A DNA stretch of 64,000 bases from Pseudomonas morbosilactucae (GCF_023241715.1 NZ_JALQCW010000088.1:30190-94189), one strand, 5' to 3'; shown: positions 27,811 through 36,482, counted from the first letter of the stretch. Notes: generated by a model not told the origin, from the letters alone. Program-made: numbers and translations.

Positions 27811-27825
27811 GTACATGACATGTAC
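27811..27825. promoter_or_regulatory. NrtR operator upstream of pncA-pncB-nadE
   Basis: GTACATGACATGTAC is a perfect 7-1-7 palindrome, 30 bp before the pncA start. With the copy at 27691 it frames the 180-bp divergent promoter region, so each operon has its own operator. Confidence 0.78.
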
Positions 27826-27855
27826 CTTGTGTTCCATGCAGAGGAGAGACCCAGC

Positions 27856-28503
27856 ATGAACAGCCTGACGATGAACACCGCTTCCTTCGATGTCGATGCG
27901 CAAAAAAGCTTCACCCCGCTGTGCCCGGACGAGTTGCCGGTGGCCGGCGGCGATCGCATCGGCGGTGAGTTGAATTTCATGGCCACCCTGGCCGGCCTGC
28001 GTGTAGGCAGCAAGGACGCCCACAGCCCGCAAGCGCCCTGGGTCGTGGCCGACGCGGCGCAGATGCTCCAGCCCACCGGCCTGGAACACGCCGACCTGAC
28101 CTGGGTCAGCCACTGCGTACCGGGCACCGAAGGTTTCACCCTGCTGGACGACTTGCCCACGCCCTACGAGTACGACTACTTCGTGTGGAAGGGCGTCGAG
28201 CCGGACCTGCACCCCTACGGCGCCTGCTACCACGACCTGCACGGCAAGCTGTCCACTGGGGTGATCGAGTACCTCAACAGCCGCGGGGTGACCCAAGTGA
28301 TCGTCGGCGGCCTGGCCCTGGATTTCTGCGTCAAGACCACGGCCCTGCAACTGGCCGCCGCGGGCTTCAAGGTGATCATCCACTTGCCGGCCTGCCGGGC
28401 CATCAGCGAGCAGGGCGCGGCCCAGGCCCTCCAGGACATGCAGCAAGCGGGAATCGCGATTGCCGCCACCCGTGAAGACACCGCCAGATTGGCCAGCGCA
28501 TAA
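27856..28503 (+). CDS. pncA: Nicotinamidase
   Basis: 215 residues of the isochorismatase-like cysteine hydrolase fold. The catalytic triad can be assigned: Asp14 (DAQKSF), Lys112 (FVWKG), Cys158 (GLALDFCVKTTA). The metal-site region is SKDAHSPQAPW. It converts nicotinamide to nicotinate and ammonia. ATG 27856 has AGGAGAG at ideal spacing; the frame is open further upstream through the operator and is not used. First gene of pncA-pncB-nadE, with 6-bp and 2-bp gaps. Confidence 0.93.
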   Translation: MNSLTMNTASFDVDAQKSFTPLCPDELPVAGGDRIGGELNFMATLAGLRVGSKDAHSPQAPWVVADAAQMLQPTGLEHADLTWVSHCVPGTEGFTLLDDLPTPYEYDYFVWKGVEPDLHPYGACYHDLHGKLSTGVIEYLNSRGVTQVIVGGLALDFCVKTTALQLAAAGFKVIIHLPACRAISEQGAAQALQDMQQAGIAIAATREDTARLASA

Positions 28504-28509
28504 GGAACC

Positions 28510-29745
28510 ATGACCATGGAAAGTGCATTCGACCGCGACACCGGGGTGATCCAGAGCTTGCTGGACACCGACTACTACACCTTCACCATGATGCAGGCGG
28601 TATTGCACCAGCACCCCAACGTAGACGTGGAGTACCAATTCATCGTCCGCTCCCGGGAAAAGCTCGGCCACCTGATCCCGGAAATTCGCGAGGAGCTGGA
28701 AAAGCTCGCCGGCCTGCAGATGCGTGAAGGTGAGCAGCGCTTCCTGTTCAACAAGCGCTTTCGCGAATACCTGACCCCGGATTTCGAACAGTTCCTCGGG
28801 CTGTTTCGCTTCAACCTGCGCTACATCCACGTGTCGGAGATCGACGGCCAACTGAACATTCGGGTTCGTGGTCCGATGTTGCACTGCATCATGTTCGAGC
28901 AGCCGGTGCTGGCCATGGTCAGCGAGCTGCGCAACCGCGACAAATACCCGGACGTGGAGTTGGCGGACGTCACCCGCAAGCTCTACCAGAAGTTCGAATG
29001 GCTGGAAAAAAACGCCAGCCGCGAAGAGCTCGCCGAGTTCCGTGTATCGGACTTCTCGACCCGTCGGCGCCTGTCATTCAAGGCCCAGCGCGAGGTGGTC
29101 AATGTGATGCGCAGCGATTTCCCCGGGGTGTTTGTCGGCACCAGCAATGCGCACCTGGCCTATGAATTCGACCTGCCGCTGATCGGCACCATGGCTCACC
29201 AGTGGCTGATGGTGCACCAGCAACTGGGGCGGCTGCGGGAAAGCCAGAACGCCGCATTGGAAAACTGGGTGCACGAGTACCGTGGCCGTCTCGGGATTGC
29301 CTTGACCGATTGCATCAGCACCGACTTTTTCCTCAAGGATTTCGACCTGTACTTCGCCAAGCTGTATGACGGGCTGCGCCAGGACTCCGGCGACCCCATC
29401 GTCTGGGCCGACAAGGTACTGGCGCGCTACCGGGAGCTGGGCATCGACCCGAAGACCAAGGACCTGATGTTCTCCGATGGCCTGAACTTCGAGAAATGCC
29501 TGCCGATCCTGCGGCACGTGCGGGGCCAGGCCCGGTTCGGTTTCGGCATGGGCACCAGCCTGGCCTGCGATGTCGATGGGGTTGAACCCTTGAGCATCGT
29601 GATGAAACTGGTGCGGGTGCACGGCGAGCCGGTGGTGAAGTTTTCCGATGACCCGATCAAGAACGTCTGTGAAGACGTGTCGTTCCTGCGCTACGCGGCA
29701 CAGGTGTTCAACGTCAACCTGATCAATCCGCAACTGGGGGCCTGA
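28510..29745 (+). CDS. pncB: Nicotinate phosphoribosyltransferase
   Basis: 411 residues (E. coli PncB 400). Family motifs: LLDTDYYTFTMMQAVL near the start, FSTRRRLSFKAQREVV-type stretch, GTSNAHLAYEFDLPLIGTMAHQWLM (with the phosphorylatable His), RQDSGDP, KDLMFSDGLNFEKCLPI, FGFGMGTSLACD. It makes nicotinate mononucleotide from nicotinate and PRPP with ATP. ATG 28510 or 28516; the first is closer to AAGGAACC. Middle gene of the NrtR-controlled salvage operon. Confidence 0.95.
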   Translation: MTMESAFDRDTGVIQSLLDTDYYTFTMMQAVLHQHPNVDVEYQFIVRSREKLGHLIPEIREELEKLAGLQMREGEQRFLFNKRFREYLTPDFEQFLGLFRFNLRYIHVSEIDGQLNIRVRGPMLHCIMFEQPVLAMVSELRNRDKYPDVELADVTRKLYQKFEWLEKNASREELAEFRVSDFSTRRRLSFKAQREVVNVMRSDFPGVFVGTSNAHLAYEFDLPLIGTMAHQWLMVHQQLGRLRESQNAALENWVHEYRGRLGIALTDCISTDFFLKDFDLYFAKLYDGLRQDSGDPIVWADKVLARYRELGIDPKTKDLMFSDGLNFEKCLPILRHVRGQARFGFGMGTSLACDVDGVEPLSIVMKLVRVHGEPVVKFSDDPIKNVCEDVSFLRYAAQVFNVNLINPQLGA

Positions 29746-29747
29746 GC

Positions 29748-30584
29748 ATGACCACACAAACACGTATTGCCCGGGAACTGGGGATCGACCGGCAACTCAA
29801 GGCCGGTGGCGAAGCCGTTGAAATTGCCCGGCGCATCGCCTTTATCAAGCAGGTGTTCACCGGGGCCGGTTGCAAGACCCTGGTGCTGGGCATCAGCGGC
29901 GGCGTCGACTCCCTGACTGCCGGGCGCCTGTGCCAATTGGCAGCAGAGCAACTGCGGGAAGAAGGGCAGGACGCGCGTTTTATCGCCGTGCGCTTGCCCT
30001 ACAAGACCCAGGCCGATGAGCGCGATGCCCAGGCCTCGCTGGACTTTATTCGCCCGGACCTGATCAGCACCTGCAACATTGCCGACAGCGTGGACGGACT
30101 GATGCGCCACATCGCCATCGACGGTCTGCAACCCTCGCCGGAGTTGACTGACTTCGCCAAGGGCAACGTCAAGGCCCGGGCGCGGATGCTGGCTCAGTAC
30201 GCCATTGCCAACTTCAGCAATGGCCTGGTGGTAGGCACCGATCACGGCGCCGAAGCGCTGATGGGCTTCTTCACCAAATTCGGCGACGGCGCCTGCGACC
30301 TGGCCCCGCTGTCGGGCCTGACCAAGACCCAGGTGCGATGGCTGGCCGATGCCCTGGACGCCCCAGCACACCTGGTGCGCAAGGCCCCCACCGCGGACCT
30401 CGAAGAGCTGGCACCGGGCAAGTTGGATGAAGCGGCCTATGGCTGCAGCTACGACGAGATCGACGCCTACCTGATGGGCGAAACCGTGACCGAGCGGGTG
30501 CGCGACATCATCGAACGGGCCTACGCCAAGACCGCGCACAAACGCGAACTGCCCCGGGTTCCGCAAAGCCCGGGAACACACTGA
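29748..30584 (+). CDS. nadE: NH3-dependent NAD+ synthetase
   Basis: 278 residues, the length of ammonia-dependent NadE (E. coli 275). The ATP pyrophosphatase P-loop is LVLGISGGVDSLTAGRL. Further motifs: RLPYKTQADERDAQ, NVKARARMLAQYAIAN, VVGTDHGAEALMGFFTKFGDGACD, LAPLSGLTKTQVRWL. It amidates deamido-NAD to NAD, the last step of the pathway started by PncA. No glutaminase domain. Last gene of the operon, 2 bp after pncB. Confidence 0.95.
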   Translation: MTTQTRIARELGIDRQLKAGGEAVEIARRIAFIKQVFTGAGCKTLVLGISGGVDSLTAGRLCQLAAEQLREEGQDARFIAVRLPYKTQADERDAQASLDFIRPDLISTCNIADSVDGLMRHIAIDGLQPSPELTDFAKGNVKARARMLAQYAIANFSNGLVVGTDHGAEALMGFFTKFGDGACDLAPLSGLTKTQVRWLADALDAPAHLVRKAPTADLEELAPGKLDEAAYGCSYDEIDAYLMGETVTERVRDIIERAYAKTAHKRELPRVPQSPGTH

Positions 30585-30611
30585 TCGCTCCTGCGTCAGC
30601 GCCCCGGCGCA

Positions 30612-30672
30612 ACGCCGAGCGTGGGAACCCGAGGTCAGCCCTGATCGTTCCCACGCTCCTGCGTGGGAATGC
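30612..30672. repeat. Pair of Pseudomonas intergenic hairpin repeats after nadE
   Basis: CGCCGAGCGTGGGAAC (30612-30628) and CGTTCCCACGCTCCTGCGTGGGAATGC (the second within 30646-30672) are inverted copies of the repeat also seen at 22118. Together they can fold into a long hairpin that may end the nadE transcript. Confidence 0.6.
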
Positions 30673-30690
30673 TGACCGTGACGCTCTGCG

Positions 30691-31160
30691 TCACAAGGTA
30701 TCGGGCCACTTGCGCAGGGCGGCTCGACAGTCCTCGGTGAGGGAGGGCAGGTGCTCTTGCAGTTCCGTCCAGCCCAGCTGTTCCAGCGCTTGGCTGGCCA
30801 CTTCCCGCAGCGGCTGCCACTGCGGGTCGTCAAAGCCGTTTTCGGTGAGGGTGCCGTAGGCGCCGGCCCCAAGGCCATACAACTCGCCAGCAGCGTTTGC
30901 AGCAATTGGAACAGCCTCGGTTCCAGGTGCTCGGGAAACCGGTTGACGAAGTTATCCAGGTATTCCAGGTAGTCGGACCAGAGGTTGCACTCGGCGCAGC
31001 AGCCGATGTCCCTGCGCTGGCTTTCGCTGTCCTGGGTCAGAAACACCAGGGCCGGGGCCAGTTCGCCCACCAGGATGATTTTTCGGTACTCATCCTGGCC
31101 GTACCAAGTCCAGATCAACGACGCAATGCGCTCGTCCCGATCCGTCGCCAGCTCCGTCAT
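30691..31160 (-). pseudogene. Hypothetical protein, frameshifted
   Basis: The gene starts at ATG 31160, overlapping the stop of the GFA gene (ATGA). The first frame gives ERIASLIWTWYGQDEYRK, IILVGELAPALVFLTQD, CCAECNLWSDYLEYLDNF, FPEHLEPRLFQLLQTLLAS. Near 30883 the coding sense moves to another frame: LYGLGAGAYGTLTENG ... LGWTELQEHLPSLTED to TGA at 30691. A single lost base between the GCG and TTG codons explains it. Intact length would be about 155 residues. I do not recognise the family. Either a genuine mutation or a base-calling error. Confidence 0.65.
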
Positions 31161-31543
31161 CCCACTGCTCCAGCCGCGCACCATCGCGGTCGTTGATCTT
31201 CGAATGAGTGATAGGTGGGCATCAGCGCCGTGCTGTGGTTGTGGTCGAAGCTGCCCAGCAACAGGGCGACGGTCGGTGCGTCGTCGAGGGCGCCCAGGGA
31301 ACTGCCGCACACCGCGCAGAATGCCCGACTGGACGCCTCCGACGACTTGAACGTACTCGGCGCGCCGCCAGGACCGGTCCAGGTCACCCGCTCCCGAGGG
31401 AACTCGACCCAGGTCGTAGTCAGGGCGCCGCTGTGGCGCTGGCACATCTTGCAAGAACAGTGGTGAGGATTGCCCGCCGGCCCGCGCGCCTCGAAGCGCA
31501 CCTGCCCGCACAGGCAACCACCGCTGAAAATCTCTGCTGTCAT
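31157..31543 (-). CDS. GFA-family (glutathione-dependent formaldehyde-activating enzyme-like) protein
   Basis: 128 residues. The zinc-binding CENP-V/GFA motifs are all present: GGCLCGQVRF, CSCKMCQRHSGA, FCAVCGSSLGA. Members are small cytoplasmic zinc proteins, mostly of unknown substrate; the original link to formaldehyde-glutathione adduct formation is not general. ATG 31543 is preceded by AAAGGAGC. The stop overlaps the start of the next gene (ATGA), so the two are translationally coupled. Confidence 0.85.
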   Translation of the reverse strand: MTAEIFSGGCLCGQVRFEARGPAGNPHHCSCKMCQRHSGALTTTWVEFPRERVTWTGPGGAPSTFKSSEASSRAFCAVCGSSLGALDDAPTVALLLGSFDHNHSTALMPTYHSFEDQRPRWCAAGAVG

Positions 31544-31652
31544 CGCTGCTCCTTTAGGGTTTTCCAGGTGGGCGAGGGCGCTGAATCTAGCACATCGAGG
31601 GGGCATGACTTTCAGGGTTACAGCGGCCCACCCCGCCACCTGTTCAACCGCC

Positions 31653-31667
31653 ATAAATAAAACGCAT
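31653..31667. promoter_or_regulatory. 15-bp motif shared with the galR-galB intergenic region
   Basis: ATAAATAAAACGCAT lies 128 bp before the gallate transporter start and recurs exactly at 36520-36534 between galR and galB. It is a candidate recognition site of the cluster's LysR regulator. Confidence 0.5.
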
Positions 31668-31794
31668 ACCTCGTTCAGCATTATCCGCCGCGCAATGTTC
31701 CCCGAGCCCCTACCGTGATCACACAAGACGGCGCATGCGCCCTGCGCTTTCGGGTGAGGGCCGCTTGATCCCATAACAATTAGAGAGCACTCCC

Positions 31795-33156
31795 ATGCAC
31801 GACACCCCCGTGGTTGACGTAAAACAGTGGGTCGATTCGCGACCGATTTCCCCTTATCAGTGGCTGGTGCTGATCCTGTGTTTTTGCATCATTACCTTCG
31901 ACGGTTATGACGCGGCGGTGATGGGCTTTATCGCCCCGGCGCTGATCGAGGACTGGGGCATCGCCCGGGCCGACATGGGGCAGATTCTCGGGGCCGGCAT
32001 GCTGGGTGTGGCCATTGGCGCGCTGATCGCCGGGCCTTACGCCGACCGCCTGGGGCGCAAGCGGGTGCTGCTGGCGTCGATCCTGGTGCTGGGGGTGTTC
32101 AGCCTGCTGTCGGCCCTGGCGCGCAATCCGCTGGAGATGGCGGTGATACGTTTTTTCGCCGGGCTTGGGCTGGGGGCGATCATGCCCAATTGCGTGACCC
32201 TGGCCTGCGAGTACATGCCCGAGCGGCGCCGCGGGCTGATGATCACCCTGATGTACAGCGGCTTTAATATCGGGTCGGGCCTGGGCGGGTTTATCGCCGC
32301 CGGGCTGGTGCCTGCGTTTGGCTGGCAGTCGGCACTCTTGTTCGGTGGCCTGTGCCCGTTGCTGTTGCTCCTGCCACTGCTGCGCTACCTGCCGGAATCG
32401 GCGCTGTTCATGGTGGTGCGCGGCGACTCCAATGAACGCATCGGCGCCTTGTTGCGCCGTGCCGGAGGAGTGTTCAGTGCAGACACGCGGTTTGTCCTGA
32501 AAACCCCGGCCCTGGAGAAAAAAGCCAAGGTCTTGCAGTTGTTTTCCCAGGGCTACGCCCGCGGCACGTTGGTGCTGTGGGTCACGTATTTCATGGGGCT
32601 GTTTGTGATCTACCTGCTTAACGGCTGGTTGCCGACCATTATCCGTGGCGGTGGTTTTTCCCTGCAGCAGGCGGCGATTGTCGCTGGCCTGTTCCAGTTC
32701 GGCGGCACCTTCGGCGCGTTGATCGTCGGTGCCCTGATGGACCGCTTCGACGGCAAGAAAGTCATCGCCGGGTTCTATTTCCTCGGCATGGCCTGCCTGC
32801 TGACCCAGGGGCTGGTGGGCTTCAACGAATACGGGCTGGCAGCGTTGGTGTTCCTCAGCGGGTTGTGCGTCAACGGTGCGCAGACCGGCATGCAGGCGTT
32901 TTCCCCGAGCTTTTACCCGACCGCGATGCGCGCCACCGGGGTCAGCTGGATGCACGGCATCGGGCGCAGCGGGGCAATCATCAGTTCATCCATGGGCGGC
33001 GTATTGCTGGGTGTGTTCCCAGGCGCTAACAGTGTGTTCATCATTCTGGCGGTGCCGGCCTTGTGTGCCGCCCTGGCGATTCTCAATCATCGCCGGGCCA
33101 ACCCGCCCACAGTCATCAAGGGCGCCCCCGGGGCGCTGGTCAATCCAACAGTTTGA
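31795..33156 (+). CDS. galT: MFS transporter, aromatic acid:H+ symporter (AAHS) family, probable gallate transporter
   Basis: 453 residues with 12 hydrophobic segments. AAHS signatures: FCIITFDGYDAAVMGFIAPAL (TM1 with the conserved DGYD/Asp), GPYADRLGRKRVLL (motif A), RFFAGLGLGAIMPN, and MYSGFNIGSGLGG. In P. putida the equivalent gene opens the gal cluster (galT). Here it lies 11 bp before galA, which supports gallate as the substrate. RBS: TTAGAGAGC before ATG 31795. The symbol is by synteny and family, so somewhat less certain than the enzymes. Confidence 0.8.
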   Translation: MHDTPVVDVKQWVDSRPISPYQWLVLILCFCIITFDGYDAAVMGFIAPALIEDWGIARADMGQILGAGMLGVAIGALIAGPYADRLGRKRVLLASILVLGVFSLLSALARNPLEMAVIRFFAGLGLGAIMPNCVTLACEYMPERRRGLMITLMYSGFNIGSGLGGFIAAGLVPAFGWQSALLFGGLCPLLLLLPLLRYLPESALFMVVRGDSNERIGALLRRAGGVFSADTRFVLKTPALEKKAKVLQLFSQGYARGTLVLWVTYFMGLFVIYLLNGWLPTIIRGGGFSLQQAAIVAGLFQFGGTFGALIVGALMDRFDGKKVIAGFYFLGMACLLTQGLVGFNEYGLAALVFLSGLCVNGAQTGMQAFSPSFYPTAMRATGVSWMHGIGRSGAIISSSMGGVLLGVFPGANSVFIILAVPALCAALAILNHRRANPPTVIKGAPGALVNPTV

Positions 33157-33167
33157 GTGAGGTAAGC

Positions 33168-34430
33168 ATGGCTAGGATCATCGGCGGGTTGGCGGTGTCC
33201 CACACCCCGACCATCGGTTTTGCGGTGGATCACAACAAGCAGGGAGAGAGCGCCTGGGCGCCGATCTTCGAGGGCTTCGCGCCGGTGCAGCAGTGGCTGC
33301 AGGAGCGCCAGCCGGACGTGCTGCTGTATGTGTTCAACGACCACGTGACCTCGTTTTTCTTCGACCATTACTCGGCCTTCAGCCTGGGCGTGGACAGCCA
33401 GTACGCGGTGGCCGACGAGGGCGGTGGCCCGCGTGACCTGCCACCGATTGGTGGCCACCTGGGGTTGTCGCGGCACATCGGCAACAGCCTGATGAGCGAC
33501 GAGTTCGACATGTCGTTTTTCCAGGACAAACCCTTGGACCATGGCTTGTTCTCGCCACTCTCGGCGCTGTTGCCGCACCAGGACGGTTGGCCGTTGCAGG
33601 TGGTGCCGTTGCAGATCGGGGTGTTGCAGTTCCCGATCCCCACGGCGCGCCGCTGCTTCAAGCTGGGCCAGGCGCTGCGCCGGGCGATCGAAAGCTACCC
33701 CGAGGACTTGAAGGTGGCGATCGTTGCCACGGGCGGGGTGTCGCACCAGGTCCACGGTGAGCGCTGCGGCTTCAACAACCCGGAATGGGACGCACAATTC
33801 ATCGAGTTGCTGATCAATGACCCGCAACGCCTGACCGAGATGACCCACGCCGAGTTCGCCACCCTGGGCGGCATGGAAGGCTCGGAAGTGATCATGTGGC
33901 TGGTGATGCGTGGAGCCTTGTCGGCCAATGTCGAGAAGCTGCACCAGGCTTATTACCTGCCGTCCATGACCGGCATCGCCACGCTGATCCTGGAGAACCG
34001 TTCCGGTGAAGTGCCGGCGCCGGTGCACGAGCGCCATCGCCAGCACATGCAGCGGCAGTTGGCGGGCATCGAGCAGTTGCCGGGCACCTATCCCTTCACC
34101 TTGGAACGCAGCCATCGCGGCCTGCGCCTCAACCGCTTCCTGCACAAGCTGGTGCAGCCGGCCTGGCGCGAGCGCTTTCGTCGCGAGCAGCAGGCGCTGT
34201 TCGAGGAAAGCGGCCTTAGCGAGCAGGAGCAAAGCCTGGTGCGCGACCTCGACTGGCGCGGGCTGATCCAGTACGGCGCGAGCTTTTTCCTTCTGGAAAA
34301 ACTCGGCGCAGTGGTGGGGGTGTCCAACCTGCACATTTACGCGGCCATGCGCGGTCAGTCCCTGGAGGCGTTCCAGAAGACCCGTAACCAGCAAGTGCTG
34401 TATTCGGTGGCCGGGAAGCAAGACACATGA
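33168..34430 (+). CDS. galA: Gallate dioxygenase (class III extradiol, LigAB-type fusion)
   Basis: 420 residues, the length of P. putida GalA. The N-terminal two-thirds is a LigB-like extradiol dioxygenase domain: IIGGLAVSHTPTIGFAVD (iron-ligand His), YVFNDHVTSFFFDHYSAF (second His), VAIVATGGVSHQVHG, and the Glu-containing GMEGSEVIMWLVM. The C-terminal third is a LigA-like small domain (RLNRFLHKLVQPAWRERF). It cleaves gallate with O2 to 4-oxalomesaconate. ATG 33168 lies 11 bp after galT (GAGTGAGGTAAGC). Its stop overlaps the next start (ATGA). Confidence 0.92.
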   Translation: MARIIGGLAVSHTPTIGFAVDHNKQGESAWAPIFEGFAPVQQWLQERQPDVLLYVFNDHVTSFFFDHYSAFSLGVDSQYAVADEGGGPRDLPPIGGHLGLSRHIGNSLMSDEFDMSFFQDKPLDHGLFSPLSALLPHQDGWPLQVVPLQIGVLQFPIPTARRCFKLGQALRRAIESYPEDLKVAIVATGGVSHQVHGERCGFNNPEWDAQFIELLINDPQRLTEMTHAEFATLGGMEGSEVIMWLVMRGALSANVEKLHQAYYLPSMTGIATLILENRSGEVPAPVHERHRQHMQRQLAGIEQLPGTYPFTLERSHRGLRLNRFLHKLVQPAWRERFRREQQALFEESGLSEQEQSLVRDLDWRGLIQYGASFFLLEKLGAVVGVSNLHIYAAMRGQSLEAFQKTRNQQVLYSVAGKQDT

Positions 34431-35257
34431 ACCTGTTGCCCTGGCCGAAAATCGACTGTCACCACCATGTCTTCGACCCGGCGCGTTTTGCCTACGCCGA
34501 AGACACCGCCTATCGCCCCGAAGGGCACGAGTTGGGCACTCCGGACTATTACCACGCGGTGATGGACGCCTATGGCATCGGCCACTCGCTGATCGTCGGC
34601 CCGACCTCGGCCTACGGCACCGACAACCGCCTGCTGCTGGCGACCCTGGCCGAAGGTGCCGGGCGTCATAAAGGCATTGCCGTGGTGCCCCGGGACATTT
34701 CCAGTGAGGCCCTGGCGGCCCTTCAGGCACAAGGTGTGGTGGGGGTGGCGTTGAATGTGGCGATGCTCGGGGTCGAGCCCTTCCTGCACTGCGACCCGTT
34801 GCTCGGGCGCCTGGGCGAGTTGGGCATGCTGGCGCAGATCCAGGTGCAGAACGAGCAGTTGAGCGCCTTGCTGCCGCTGCTGGCGCGCAACAGTACGCGC
34901 CTGCTGATCGATCACTCGGGGCGCCCGGATGTGGCCGCCGGCCTGCGTCAGCCTGCGTTCCAGGCCTTGCTGGGCCTGGCCGAGGGCGGGCGCACCTGGG
35001 TCAAGCTGTCGGGCATGGGCAAGTTCACCTTGCAGGGTTACCCCTTCAGCGACACCCGGCCCTATCAGCAGGCCTTGCTCCAGGCCTTTGGCGCCGAGCG
35101 CTGCCTGTGGGGCTCGGACTGGCCGTTCCTGCGGGCCGACCAGCGCATGGACCTGGCGGTGCTGTTGGGGCGCTTGGCGGAACTGGTGGGGGATGAGGCC
35201 CGCTGTCGGCAGATCCTTTGGGACACGCCCAAGGCGTTGTTCGCCTTCGGCAGTTGA
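34427..35257 (+). CDS. Amidohydrolase-2 family protein, probable 2-pyrone-4,6-dicarboxylate (PDC) lactonase
   Basis: 276 residues of the amidohydrolase (TIM-barrel) superfamily. KIDCHHHVFDPARFAYAEDTAYRP at the N-terminus gives the HxH metal motif; LLIDHSGRPDVAAG and LWGSDWPFLRAD provide later barrel ligands (His, Asp). The closest described relatives by motif are LigI-type PDC hydrolases. PDC is a known side product of LigAB-type cleavage of gallate, so an enzyme opening PDC to OMA makes sense immediately behind, and translationally coupled to, galA. The function is inferred, not proven. Confidence 0.65.
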   Translation: MNLLPWPKIDCHHHVFDPARFAYAEDTAYRPEGHELGTPDYYHAVMDAYGIGHSLIVGPTSAYGTDNRLLLATLAEGAGRHKGIAVVPRDISSEALAALQAQGVVGVALNVAMLGVEPFLHCDPLLGRLGELGMLAQIQVQNEQLSALLPLLARNSTRLLIDHSGRPDVAAGLRQPAFQALLGLAEGGRTWVKLSGMGKFTLQGYPFSDTRPYQQALLQAFGAERCLWGSDWPFLRADQRMDLAVLLGRLAELVGDEARCRQILWDTPKALFAFGS

Positions 35258-35258
35258 T

Positions 35259-36482
35259 TCAACTGCCCGCGCAGCGCTCGCGCAGGCAGTCGATCAAGGC
35301 CTGGGCCGCCGGCGAGTGCAGGCAGCCGCTGCGGTAGGTCAGGCCGATGTCCCGCGAGGTGTCGGGCAGGGTCAGGGGCAACTGGCGCAGCAGCCCGCTG
35401 CGCAGTTCGTGCTCCAGCTGGTGCACCGACACTGCCGCCAGCAGGTCCGAGCCCAGCAGCAGGCCCCGGACCATGGCCAGGTCGCCGGTTTCCACCACGG
35501 CCTGGGGGGCGGCGATGCCCATGCCCTGGAAGCAGGCGTCGAGCATGTGCCGTGCCGGCGCCGCCGAACGCGGCAGGACCCAGCGTGCCTGGGCCAGGTC
35601 GGCGGCCTGCACCGGCCCTTGCAGCAGCGGATGACCGTCCCGCACCAGCACCGCCATGTCTTCGCTGAACAACCGCTCGCTGTAGACCCCGGCGCCCGGG
35701 TCGTGGTCGCGCAGGGCACCGAAGATAAAGTCGATATCCCCCGAGCGCAGGCCCGCCGTCAGTGCCGTGTAGTCGCTTTCATTGGTGGTGACGCTGAGCC
35801 CCGGGTAGGCCTCGATCAGTTTGATGATCGCCTCCGGCAGCAACCGCGTGCGCCCCAGGGGCAGGGCGCCGACCCGCACGGTGCCACTGAGCACGCCGCG
35901 CCGCGCATCGATTTCGGCACGCAGGTGGCGCAGTTCGTTGAGCGCCCGGCGGATGTTCGGCTCGATCTCCCGTCCGTACAGCGACGGCACCAAGCCGTAG
36001 GGCGTGCGCTCCATCAGCGCCACCCCTGCGCCATCCTCCAGGACCTTGAGCGCGGCACTCACCGCCGGTTGGCTGAGCCCCAGTTGCCGGGCCACCGATT
36101 GCATGTGCCGTGACTCGCACAGCGCGGTGAAAATCTGCAGGCGTCGCAGGTTGAACAGGTACAGCGGTTCGGCCTGGTAGCGCTCGCCGGCATGCTTGCC
36201 CAGCAACCGCGCCAACCGGTGCGGCACCTGGTGCAGGTCGTCGATGGCGCGCCGTGCCCGGGGCAGCATGCACTTGCCGAAATCCGTCAGCAGCATGCCG
36301 CTGGCCTGGCGCTCGAACAGCTCCACGCCGAGGTGCCCCTCCAGGTCGCGAATGGCCCGGGTGATCACCGATTGCGAGCGGTACAGGTCCTCGGCGGCCC
36401 GGGACACGCTGCCGTGGGCCACCACCTGGCTGAAGGCGCGGATCTGCATCAGGTTGCACAGCTCGATGGCGGCATGGGGCAT
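35259..36482 (-). CDS. galR: LysR-type regulator of the gal cluster with two HTH domains
   Basis: 407 residues, about 100 longer than a normal LTTR. Two LysR-type winged helices are visible in tandem: residues 11-70 (LMQIRAFSQVVAHGSVSRAA ... SVITRAIRDLE ... LTDFGKCMLPRA) and 111-172 (NLRRLQIFTALCESRHMQSV ... AVSAALKVLED ... PSLYGREIEPN). A single effector-binding domain begins at GTVRVGALPLG. It is convergent with the amidohydrolase gene (1-bp gap) and divergent from galB. It probably activates galTA and galBCD with gallate or a pathway intermediate as inducer. Confidence 0.82.
   Translation of the reverse strand: MPHAAIELCNLMQIRAFSQVVAHGSVSRAAEDLYRSQSVITRAIRDLEGHLGVELFERQASGMLLTDFGKCMLPRARRAIDDLHQVPHRLARLLGKHAGERYQAEPLYLFNLRRLQIFTALCESRHMQSVARQLGLSQPAVSAALKVLEDGAGVALMERTPYGLVPSLYGREIEPNIRRALNELRHLRAEIDARRGVLSGTVRVGALPLGRTRLLPEAIIKLIEAYPGLSVTTNESDYTALTAGLRSGDIDFIFGALRDHDPGAGVYSERLFSEDMAVLVRDGHPLLQGPVQAADLAQARWVLPRSAAPARHMLDACFQGMGIAAPQAVVETGDLAMVRGLLLGSDLLAAVSVHQLEHELRSGLLRQLPLTLPDTSRDIGLTYRSGCLHSPAAQALIDCLRERCAGS

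Noticed and set aside
22118..30672. Hairpin repeats considered as CRISPR-like repeats
   Set aside because: Isolated copies kilobases apart, palindromic, without regular spacers or cas genes.
31780..32955. 391-codon open frame antisense to galT
   Set aside because: Shadow of a membrane protein gene, no start signal or domain.
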